DNA from: Opitutales bacterium | GTDB lineage: Bacteria; Verrucomicrobiota; Verrucomicrobiia; Opitutales; Oceanipulchritudinaceae | Direction: 5' to 3' | Assembly: GCA_007123395.1 (NCBI GenBank) | Contig: SKLD01000471.1 | Location: forward strand, 1 to 14,645 | DNA length: 14,645 nucleotides | Shown here: positions 1 through 6,193 of the stretch, piece by piece | Layout of the letters: each line of letters begins with the position of its first letter | How positions within the stretch are numbered: the stretch's first letter is position 1 | Made by a program: the position numbers and the translations under genes | The notes under the pieces: generated by a model | What the model saw: the letters and a program-made list of their open reading frames with translations, nothing else | What the model was told of the DNA's origin: nothing | The model's database searches: none

Positions 1-213
1 GATTCTTGCCTGTGGATCGCATAAGTGTCGCAGTATTGTGACGATTGTGTGACGGATGCTTTCCATCCTGTCGCCCGTTTCAAGGGGGAAATTGTCGCGC
101 GTGACGGTATAGGTCCTTGATGACGCGGGTTCGGCGCGGATAGGCTTCGGTCCATGTCGGCGCGTTGCGGAGCGCGGATGTTGTCCAAGCAGGCGTACCC
201 TCCCGTGTGGGCG

Positions 214-240
214 CAAAAAAAGCGCGCCTTGCGGCGCGCT
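214..240 (-). terminator. Rho-independent terminator of the PEP-CTERM gene
   Basis: On the minus strand AGCGCGCC, loop GCAA, GGCGCGCT forms a perfect 8-bp GC-rich stem with a 4-nt loop (221-240). It is followed directly by a run of seven T (215-221). The hairpin lies about 33 bp past the stop codon of the minus-strand PEP-CTERM gene. The T-run exists only on this side, so the orientation is clear. Confidence 0.92.
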
Positions 241-273
241 TGCGAAATACTTTTTCAGTCTTTCTACCGGCCT

Positions 274-1002
274 TTACTTCGTGCGGCGGCGATACAGCAC
301 AAAAGCCAGCGCCAGCGCTCCTAAGAGCAGCGCGTAGGTCGAAGGCTCGGGGATGGCGATGTTGTCGATGTAGGTCAGCGTATTTTGGCTGCGGAGACCG
401 ATGACGGTTCCGGCGCCGATCTCGATATTTTCCAAGTTGGCGATTGTTCCAACGCTGATACCGTTGATGAAGATTTCAGCGGAGGTGGCAAACCCGCCGG
501 ACACAGCGTACTCCATTCGGAAATTGAACCACTCCTCCATCGGAATGCTGACGCCCTCAAGGAGAGGCGCGTTTTCACCGGGGGTGCGGCGGATCTCGAT
601 TGCGTCGATGGTGGGTTTCAACGCTACGAAATTGTCCCAGCCGTTGAATTGAATGAACAGTTCCGCAGGATCTGTCGGATCGGCTTCGGGGGCCATCCAT
701 AGATCAGCGGAAAACCATGACGGGGTTCCTCCGAAGGGACCGGTCGCAAAGTGGTTCATTTTTCCGTCCCCCGCCGGCGGATTGCGGCTGCCTTGCAGCG
801 CCAGAAGCTGGTTGCCAAACGGATCGTCTGGGTCCGGGACAATCTGCGCTCGATCAGTTGCGGTATTTGCCGCCACCCAGCCCTGTTGGCCGTCTATAGT
901 CCCTGGACTGTAGGCCGGCGCATTGAAGTCGTATACAATGTTCTGCGCGCCTGCGAAGGCCGTGAATGATGTCATAAGGCAAGCTAATAATAGTTTTTTC
1001 AT
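274..1002 (-). CDS. PEP-CTERM sorting domain-containing exported protein
   Basis: A 242-residue exported protein of unknown specific function. The N-terminus (MKKLLLACLMTSFTAFAGAQ) is a signal peptide with likely cleavage after AGA. The C-terminus has the classic PEP-CTERM tail: PEPS at about residues 218-221, a hydrophobic stretch (TYALLLGALALAFVLY) and a basic end (RRRTK). Proteins with this tail are known to be processed by an exosortase, in species that make exopolysaccharide. The middle is rich in aromatic and beta-prone segments (WFSADLWM, WFNFRMEY, AEIFINGISVGTI), suggesting a concanavalin-like jelly-roll. That fold is inferred from pattern only. The ATG at 1002 is chosen because it begins the signal peptide; the upstream in-frame ATG at 1065 would add a non-signal leader. 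No clear Shine-Dalgarno precedes it. The gene appears monocistronic, with terminators on both sides. No exosortase gene is in the window. Confidence 0.9.
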   Translation of the reverse strand: MKKLLLACLMTSFTAFAGAQNIVYDFNAPAYSPGTIDGQQGWVAANTATDRAQIVPDPDDPFGNQLLALQGSRNPPAGDGKMNHFATGPFGGTPSWFSADLWMAPEADPTDPAELFIQFNGWDNFVALKPTIDAIEIRRTPGENAPLLEGVSIPMEEWFNFRMEYAVSGGFATSAEIFINGISVGTIANLENIEIGAGTVIGLRSQNTLTYIDNIAIPEPSTYALLLGALALAFVLYRRRTK

Positions 1003-1093
1003 AGCATTCTGTTTTAGGATTTGATTTTTTGCCTCACGGCATGACCCACCGTTCAGGCGAGGCAATGAAAGAAGGATCGCATTTGAAAATCAA

Positions 1094-1133
1094 GAAAAAA
1101 AGCAGACAAATCTGAGAATGAATTTGCCTGCTT
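1094..1133 (-). terminator. Rho-independent terminator of the acidic hypothetical gene
   Basis: On the minus strand AAGCAGGCAAAT (1133-1122) pairs with ATTTGTCTGCTT (1111-1100), giving a 12-bp stem that includes one G-U pair, followed by a T-run (about 1094-1101). The wobble pair is allowed only in minus-strand RNA; the plus strand has an A-C mismatch there. The T-run is also only on the minus side, so it serves the gene ending at 1178, about 45 bp upstream. Confidence 0.88.
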
Positions 1134-1177
1134 CACGAAGGGAAGCCTTTTGTGTGCCGGAGGGAAGAATGCAGTCC

Positions 1178-2209
1178 TCAAAACGGGGGATCGTCCTTAG
1201 TGCCGCCTAGGGGGTCGTCCTCTTCATCAACCGCGTCTTCGTCAGCTTCCCGCTGGCACTCCGGGCAAGTGTCGTGCGTGCCGAAGTGCTGCACCCAACC
1301 CGAGCCGAACATCCCGGGCAGGACGTTGTCACCATCGATCACATCCTCAAGGAGGACGCGGTAGGCATCCCGGGCCGTGGTGTGCTCGCACATGTCGAAG
1401 GCGATCCCGAAGAGCGCGAACCGTGCGAGCAATGTCTTGAGCAGCGCCGCGGCCTCTTCCTCACTCATATCATCGGGTGGGGGCAGGACCGTGCCTTCAT
1501 CCAAAAGATCGCGCATCGGCATGGTGTCTCCCGATTCCATCTGGGCGTCCATCCGCTCAAGGTTTTCGATGATCTCCGCCCCTTCGTCTCTCTCGGGGAA
1601 AAATTCATCTTCCCCTTCCGCCGACGCCGCGATTTGCGCCTCTAGATCCGTATCGAACAAGTCGTAGGGGTCATCGTCTCCGCTTTCCCAACCCGCCTCC
1701 GCGCCACTCCACTCCTCCTCGTCCGCTGACCAATCTCCGTCCCCGTCCGCGGGCTCGTTGTCGGGCGCGTCATCCACTGCGGGCATGTCCACATCGAGCA
1801 GACGGATGTGCGCGCCCGGCAGCTCCGCGACAACCCGACCGTTTTGACCGAACCATTCCAGATAAAGGCAATATTGCCACGTTTCCGGGGCAGGTGCGTC
1901 TCCCCCTGCCTCCTCTACCGGTGCCTTCACCACACGCACCTTGCGCGCCGCCGTAATCTCCCCCACCGGGCCGATCTGACGCGGCTCCATCGCACGGGCG
2001 ATTTCATAGTCCTCGTCGGAAGGCTCCACGGTGGATTCCGGCATGTAAAACTCGAACGAACGCCCTTCCAGATCCGGTTCAGGATTGCCCGTCAGTTCAA
2101 GAGTGATAGGCTCCCGCACATCGCGCAGAAAAAGCTGTCCGCTGACAGAATTCTTCCGCTGATGGTAGAGTACCCCTCCCTCGATCAGTTCATTCAATCG
2201 GATCGCCAT
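1178..2209 (-). CDS. Conserved acidic hypothetical protein (Planctomycetes/Verrucomicrobia-type family)
   Basis: A 343-residue protein of unknown function with no signal peptide or membrane segment, so probably cytoplasmic. The first half (MAIRLNELIEGGVLYHQRK..., LELTGNPEPDLEGRSFEFY, ITAARKVRV, CLYLEWFGQNGRVV) resembles a hypothetical family I recall from Planctomycetes and Verrucomicrobia. That recognition is from memory. The centre (about residues 155-230) is a low-complexity stretch dominated by Asp and Glu. The C-terminal part is folded-looking, with LLKTLLARFALFGIAFDMCEHTTARDAYRVLLEDV, and a late CPEC pair (HDTCPEC) that could be half of a metal site. I start at ATG 2209, where the family-like sequence begins. 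In-frame ATGs at 2221 and 2269 are possible, but the longer form overlaps the transposase remnant further. A strong terminator follows the gene. Its promoter must lie in or next to the decayed transposase. Confidence 0.8.
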   Translation of the reverse strand: MAIRLNELIEGGVLYHQRKNSVSGQLFLRDVREPITLELTGNPEPDLEGRSFEFYMPESTVEPSDEDYEIARAMEPRQIGPVGEITAARKVRVVKAPVEEAGGDAPAPETWQYCLYLEWFGQNGRVVAELPGAHIRLLDVDMPAVDDAPDNEPADGDGDWSADEEEWSGAEAGWESGDDDPYDLFDTDLEAQIAASAEGEDEFFPERDEGAEIIENLERMDAQMESGDTMPMRDLLDEGTVLPPPDDMSEEEAAALLKTLLARFALFGIAFDMCEHTTARDAYRVLLEDVIDGDNVLPGMFGSGWVQHFGTHDTCPECQREADEDAVDEEDDPLGGTKDDPPF

Positions 2210-3085
2210 TTGTAGGCGCATCTCTAGCGCACGCTTGTCTCCGCTGACAAGCCGTCTCTGCGCGGGCACTTCTCAACCGGGCGGACCGCCGCCGCCCGCT
2301 GACCTCGCCACCCGCTTGTTCGCCGCCGCCAGCGGCAACCCCGACACCATCTCCACCGGCGCGGCCTGCGGCGGTTTCTTCAGCTTTTGCAATGCCGCTG
2401 CCCCGCCGCCCTCCGTCAACCACTGCTCCGTTCCCAGCACGCGCCTCCGCGTAGCCGCACCAGCGGTAGTGCTCCGGCAACTCCGCCAGCCCCGCGCGCA
2501 CCGCGTTGAGGTCAATATAGGCCGCCACCAGCGCGACAACCGACGGATCGTCCTCCACGAGCACACTGCCGAAGTGCTCCGCCCAGAGCGTCCCCTGCGT
2601 CTCGTAGGTGTGGTTGAACCACTTCGTGTAGCGTTGCTTGAGCGTGCGCATGAACTCGGAAATGTCCCCCATGCGCTGCTTCAGGCGCTCCCGCAGTTGC
2701 TCCGCGCGCGAGGTCGCCCCGAATCATGGAGGGCACGGATTTCCTGAGTAATGGCAGCTCCTCCGCGCGCGAGGTCGCCCCCTCCGCCAGCACGGCTTTG
2801 GGTTCGCGCGCGTTCAGCCGGCACCATGCCGCGCGCGAGGCACCGTAGAGCGCCTCGAAGCGGGCCACCAGTTCCGCGCCCCCGCACTGCCGCACCGCCG
2901 GGTCGACGCGCACGAGAATGTGCGCGTGCGACTGCATGGCGCAGTAGGTGATCACCTCCACCGCGGTGCAGCGCGGCGACCCACACCTGCCGCCGCACAT
3001 CCGCGAGCCGACGCCGCTTATGCACAATGCGTTTATAAGAATGGTATACGGAAACCTCATCGGAATCAATGCGTATTTGTCCCAT
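2190..3085 (-). pseudogene. REP-associated tyrosine transposase (RAYT, IS200/Y1-Tnp-like), frameshifted remnant
   Basis: This is a broken HUH/Y1 transposase of the RAYT family. Reading the minus strand, an N-terminal block (VYHSYKRIVHKRRRLADVRRQ) lies in the frame starting at 3085. The HUH-like core (VEVITYCAMQSHAHILVRV) lies in a second frame (about 2975-2900), so one frameshift falls near 2955-2975. The diagnostic downstream block (MGDISEFMRTLKQRYTKWFN, TLWAEHFGSVLVEDD, AAYIDLNAVRAGL, YRWCGYAEA) lies in a third frame from 2672. The second break is explained by a 61-bp tandem duplication (see the separate entry). Beyond YRWCGYAEA (below about 2440) the sequence is Gly/Arg-rich and not assignable, so the 3' boundary is uncertain; the open frame stops at 2190, inside the neighbour's start. 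The core motif reads HAH where family members usually have a bulky residue between the two histidines. REP-like repeats begin about 100 bp upstream of the remnant, as expected for this family. Confidence 0.82.
2700..2781. repeat. 61-bp tandem duplication with 21-bp direct repeats that breaks the RAYT frame
   Basis: The same 21 bases (CTCCGCGCGCGAGGTCGCCC plus one C) occur at 2700-2720 and 2761-2781, exactly 61 bp apart. In the minus-strand transposase both copies encode GATSRAE, but in different frames. Removing one 61-bp unit joins the upstream frame to ...GATSRAE-QLRERLKQR-MGDISEF, restoring a continuous reading frame into the downstream block. This is direct sequence evidence for the inactivating event. 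Confidence 0.85.
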
Positions 3086-3186
3086 AGAATATAATAAAGC
3101 TCAGAGATAAATAAGAGTTGACCGATTGCCGCAGTTTGCGAAGGCGGATGCCTTTTTCTTTCAGGGCGCGGTCTTTGCTGCGGGCT

Positions 3187-3215
3187 GCATAGGCTGAAGC
3201 TTCAGCGAGGCACGG
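3187..3215 (+). repeat. REP-like family A, solitary copy
   Basis: Contains the 14-base perfect palindrome GCTGAAGCTTCAGC followed by GAGGCACGGA. It matches the units of the array at 14473-14645 except that GCATAG replaces GCGTAG just before the palindrome. It lies about 100 bp upstream of the RAYT remnant, the usual location of REP copies around such genes. Confidence 0.8.
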
Positions 3216-3293
3216 AAGCTGCGAATGAGTTGGCGGGCGCGGGGCTCAGCGTGGCGCGATCCCCAATTTCGGCTCCGCGTTATCCGGGGCTCT

Positions 3294-3390
3294 CCCGACT
3301 ACCTCGGGCGGCGATATTCGGTTTTACTCCTCCGCGACTTTGACGTGGCAGATTCGCTGCGTAGCGACGGAGCCACGCCTCCGTCGATCC
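3294..3390. repeat. 97-bp direct repeat, copy 1
   Basis: Matches 3539-3635 at an offset of 245 bp with three differences that I count (one near the left end and two next to the GTAG of the family B hairpin). The unit contains an AT-richer segment (GATATTCGGTTTTACTCC) and ends in a family B hairpin. Confidence 0.85.
3361..3386 (+). repeat. REP-like family B, copy 1 (GTAG + 8-bp hairpin)
   Basis: GTAG at 3361-3364 is followed directly by CGACGGAG, loop CCACGC, CTCCGTCG: a perfect 8-bp stem. This is the layout of a RAYT-associated REP element. Confidence 0.8.
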
Positions 3391-3406
3391 CGCAGCGGGT
3401 CGTAAG

Positions 3407-3432
3407 GTAGCCGGGTCTGCTTCAGCGCCCGG
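3407..3432 (+). repeat. REP-like family C, copy 1 (GTAG + hairpin)
   Basis: GTAG at 3407-3410, then CCGGGT, loop CTGCTTCAGC, GCCCGG: a 6-bp stem with one wobble pair. The sequence-related copy on the opposite strand at 3522-3547 keeps the stem by paired changes. Confidence 0.65.
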
Positions 3433-3521
3433 TCCGCGGCGGCGGGGTTGCGGCGGATGGCCGGTTGCTCACGGCGTCGGTGCAGGGCGGCGGATGTGCG
3501 CCGCAGTCGGGCCGTTTCCCG

Positions 3522-3547
3522 TCGGGTGCTGAAGCTGACCCGACTAC
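3522..3547 (-). repeat. REP-like family C, copy 2 (minus strand)
   Basis: On the minus strand GTAG (3547-3544) precedes TCGGGT, loop CAGCTTCAGC, ACCCGA: a perfect 6-bp stem. Compared with copy 1, the loop differs by one base, and the stem ends differ in a compensatory way (C-G against T-A). It overlaps the left edge of the second 97-bp repeat. Confidence 0.68.
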
Positions 3548-3635
3548 CTGGGGCGGCGATATTCGGTTTTACTCCTCCGCGACTTTGACGTGGCAGATTC
3601 GCTACGCAGCGACGGAGCCACGCCTCCGTCGATCC
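3539..3635. repeat. 97-bp direct repeat, copy 2
   Basis: Second copy of the unit at 3294-3390. Its hairpin is preceded by GCAG instead of GTAG. Confidence 0.85.
3606..3631 (+). repeat. REP-like family B, copy 2
   Basis: The stem CGACGGAG / CCACGC / CTCCGTCG is identical to copy 1. The 5' tetranucleotide is GCAG, a one-base change from GTAG. Confidence 0.75.
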
Positions 3636-3847
3636 GGCGGACAAACCGGTTGGCCCGCTCAATTGCCACAGCAATCACAGGAAGCCGTGGCCACACGGTT
3701 CCTTTCCGCCGCAACCCGGCGTAGCCGGGGAATTTCCGTTGAGCTTGCGAAATCCCGTTTTGACGGGGCTGATCTGCGCTCATTTACGCTAATCGTAAAC
3801 GCCGCAGAATCCCGTTGAGACGTCCGGTGCAAGATGATGGGGAACCC

Positions 3848-3873
3848 GTAGCGACGGAGCCGCGCCTCCGTCG
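3848..3873 (+). repeat. REP-like family B, copy 3
   Basis: GTAG at 3848-3851, then CGACGGAG, loop CCGCGC, CTCCGTCG. The stem is identical to copies 1 and 2 with one loop change. Unlike them, it lies outside the 97-bp duplicated unit, so the hairpin spread on its own. Confidence 0.8.
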
Positions 3874-4259
3874 ACCCCACGTGAAGCCGATTGGCCCGAG
3901 CAAGAGAAGAAAAGTACTACAAAGACTGCAATCTCTCTCCGCTGCCTCTGCGTCCTCCTGTTGCATTGCGGTTGGAAAGCGACATATTCGGCGGCGGGGG
4001 CGATGCGCATGCGGCGTGTCCGCCATGGAGATAACAGGGGGAGGCAGCGGCCGCAAAGAGGCGGGGCGGGGTGTTCGCTGCGTTTCCGCGGTGACGGGGT
4101 GCGGACACGAGGTCTCGCACCTACTTTGGTGTGGCGGGTCATCGGGAACGTCTTTAGCCGATGCCTGTGCCCGCACCACTACACGACTGAGCGCGACGGT
4201 CCTATGGATTGAAGCGGTGGGCGCCGGATGCAGAAGCCCGAAGGGTCTTGATCGGGTAC

Positions 4260-4296
4260 GAGAGGGAGAGGGAGAGGGAGAGGGAGAGGGAGAGGA
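4260..4296 (+). repeat. Hexanucleotide tract (GAGAGG)n
   Basis: About six uninterrupted copies of the purine hexamer GAGAGG on the plus strand, about 110 bp upstream of the serine-hydrolase start. The unit length is a multiple of three, so slippage would not change a frame. I judge the region non-coding. Confidence 0.9.
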
Positions 4297-4405
4297 CATA
4301 GGGGATTGCTGTGCGGTCGGTGCGGGCTTCGGTAGGCCGGAGGGCGGACGGGTTTGCGGGCGCGCGGGCTTGCGGCGGGACGGTGGGTTGGCAAACGTAG
4401 GGGAG

Positions 4406-5986
4406 ATGAGAATTGGTGCGGTAGGCCAGCGGTGGTTTGCGCGCGGCGCGGCGGTTTGCGCGGCGGGGGTGGTGTTTGCCGGCTGCGCGGTACTGCGGGA
4501 CTGGTCACGGGTGGTGCCGGAGGATCCTGCGGCGGCAATCGACCGCGCCATGCCGACTATACGGCTGGCTGACGGGTCGGTTTTGGACCTTGGCCTTGCG
4601 GACTGGATGGAGCACTTGGCCGTGCCGGGCGTGAGCCTCGCGGTGATCGATAATTACGAAGTCGTTTGGACGCAGGGATTCGGCGTGGCGGAGGCGGGGA
4701 GCGATCGACCGGTGACGCCCGAGACGCTCTTTCAGGCAGCTTCGATTTCCAAACCAGTGGCCGCGCTCATGACGATGCTGTTGGTAGAGTCCGGTAAACT
4801 CGATCTCGATGTTTCCGTGAATGAACTGCTTACGGAGTGGACGCTGCCTGCGGACGATCCGGAGATCGACCGGGCCCCGACGCTGCGGGAGCTGCTGAGC
4901 CATACGGGAGGACTGCCGCGGGGCGGCTTCGCGGGCTACGATCCCGGCGCGGACATCCCGGATTTGCGGCAGATGCTCGATGCCGTGCCTCCGGCGACAA
5001 ATCCGGCCGCCCGCATCGTCCGGCCTCCGGGTGAGGCGTTCGTATACGGCGGGATGGGTTACATGGTGGTGCAGCAGGTTTTGACGGAACACACCGGCAA
5101 GGATTTCGCTGAACTAACGGAGGAGCGGATTTTCCGCCCGCTCGGCATGCGCAACAGCACCTTTGCGCAACCGCTGCCGCCCGCGCGCGCCGAGGCGGCC
5201 GCGAGCGGGCACAATTCCGTCGGCCAAGTTCTCCCGCGGCGCTGGCGTGTGCAGCCGGGGCAGGCGGCGGCGGGGCTCTGGACCACGCCCACCGATGCCG
5301 CCGTGATCGCGATTGAGACGGCTAAGGCACGGCACGGCCGACCGACGAAACTGGTATCGCGAACCGTCGCGGAGTGGATGTTGACACCTCACCGCGGCCA
5401 CGTGGCGCTCGGCTGGATGCGGCCGATGGCGGCGCCCGGCGGCCTTTTCGTTCACAGTGGTGCCAACAACGGCTACCGGGCCTACCTCCTCATGCACGCT
5501 GATACCGGCCAAGGGCTCGCCGTTATGACGAATGCCGACTCCGGTGGCAAACTACTCATACCAATTATCGCAGCGGTAGCGGAGGCCTTCCGCTGGCCCG
5601 CGCGTCCGCCGCGGCCGCTCGCGCCGGGAACGCGGCTGCAGCTTGTCGATGCCGTGCATGGCGCGGAGAAGGCGTTGGAGGATTATATTGAGCAGCGGCG
5701 CCGCCGACCGGCGGCGGTGTCACCGGAGGATCTGCACAATTGGGCAAACCGGATGCTCTTCAACGAACGCTTCGACGACGCGCTCCTTGCCTTCCGCGAG
5801 AACGCGAAACTGTATCCGAAGAGCGAATACGCCCATTTACACCTCGCGCGCGGTTATCTCGCCGCCGGCAAGACGGAGGACGCCTTGCAGAGCTTGGAGC
5901 GTGCCCTTGATCTGGCACCCGGTCTCGAGCCCGCCCTGCGCCTCCGCGCCCGGCTGAACGCGTCAGGAGGCGGGGCGGACCCCTGA
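4406..5986 (+). CDS. Beta-lactamase-fold serine hydrolase (S12/class C-like) lipoprotein with C-terminal TPR repeats
   Basis: A 526-residue predicted lipoprotein. Arginines and a hydrophobic stretch lead to VFAGC with Cys27 as lipidation site. The hydrolase domain spans about 60-395. It has the catalytic tetrad SISK (Ser113, Lys116, in QAASISKPVAAL), a second motif YGG (Tyr214, where many relatives have Tyr-x-Asn) and HSG (His350-Ser-Gly, in VHSGANNGYR) as the KTG-equivalent. Residues about 437-520 form roughly two TPR units (WANRMLFNERFDDALLAFRE, AHLHLARGYLAAGKTEDALQ, LERALDLAP). The family includes beta-lactamases, DD-peptidases and esterases; the substrate cannot be told from sequence. The frame stays open upstream to 3815, but that part crosses the purine tract and a REP hairpin. 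I therefore start at ATG 4406, where the lipoprotein signal begins. GGGGAG directly abuts this ATG, closer than usual, so TTG at 4388 is a possible alternative start. Confidence 0.88.
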   Translation: MRIGAVGQRWFARGAAVCAAGVVFAGCAVLRDWSRVVPEDPAAAIDRAMPTIRLADGSVLDLGLADWMEHLAVPGVSLAVIDNYEVVWTQGFGVAEAGSDRPVTPETLFQAASISKPVAALMTMLLVESGKLDLDVSVNELLTEWTLPADDPEIDRAPTLRELLSHTGGLPRGGFAGYDPGADIPDLRQMLDAVPPATNPAARIVRPPGEAFVYGGMGYMVVQQVLTEHTGKDFAELTEERIFRPLGMRNSTFAQPLPPARAEAAASGHNSVGQVLPRRWRVQPGQAAAGLWTTPTDAAVIAIETAKARHGRPTKLVSRTVAEWMLTPHRGHVALGWMRPMAAPGGLFVHSGANNGYRAYLLMHADTGQGLAVMTNADSGGKLLIPIIAAVAEAFRWPARPPRPLAPGTRLQLVDAVHGAEKALEDYIEQRRRRPAAVSPEDLHNWANRMLFNERFDDALLAFRENAKLYPKSEYAHLHLARGYLAAGKTEDALQSLERALDLAPGLEPALRLRARLNASGGGADP

Positions 5987-6193
5987 TGCGGGGCGACCCC
6001 CCGTGTTTCGTGCCTCAAAAGGTCAGCGCTCGTCGTCCATCGTGTTTGTCTCTTTTCCGCTGGATCGTTTGCCTTCATCGAAAGGTGAGCGACGGAGCGA
6101 CGTTTGGAGAGTGACCGAGGGCAAAGGGCGTTTTTTGCGGATTGCATGAACCCGGCGAATGGTGCTGAAATACTTTAGAAACGTGATCGGAAA
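5987..6193. other. Intergenic gap upstream of the metal ATPase
   Basis: A 207-bp gap between two co-directional genes. I find no convincing terminator: a short GC hairpin just after the stop lacks a T-run. I also find no good -10/-35 pair. Confidence 0.5.

Larger units (their letters stand above)
3086..4405. other. Gene-free region rich in REP-like repeats
   Basis: About 1.3 kb without a credible gene. Open frames here are short, arginine/alanine-rich and overlap repeats. The stretch holds one copy of repeat family A, three of family B, two of family C, a 97-bp direct duplication and a GAGAGG tract, each listed separately. The stretch about 3920-4230 has no repeat hairpin that I can see. A 15-base segment at 3967-3981 (TGCGGTTGGAAAGCG) matches the linker of the 42-bp array at the right end of the window, so this region probably contains further decayed repeat material. 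Confidence 0.75.

Noticed and set aside
2235..2747. 170-codon plus-strand open frame over the transposase remnant
   Set aside because: The opposite strand carries clear RAYT motifs; this frame is compositionally biased and unrecognisable.
3465..3818. 117-codon plus-strand open frame in the repeat region
   Set aside because: It runs through a REP hairpin, the 97-bp duplicate and other repeats, and no protein features are visible.
3815..4405. 197-codon N-terminal extension of the serine hydrolase
   Set aside because: It crosses a REP hairpin and the GAGAGG tract, has no domain character, and would bury the lipoprotein signal peptide inside the protein.
5987..6030. GC-rich hairpin after the serine hydrolase stop as a terminator
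   Set aside because: It has a short imperfect stem and no following T-run.
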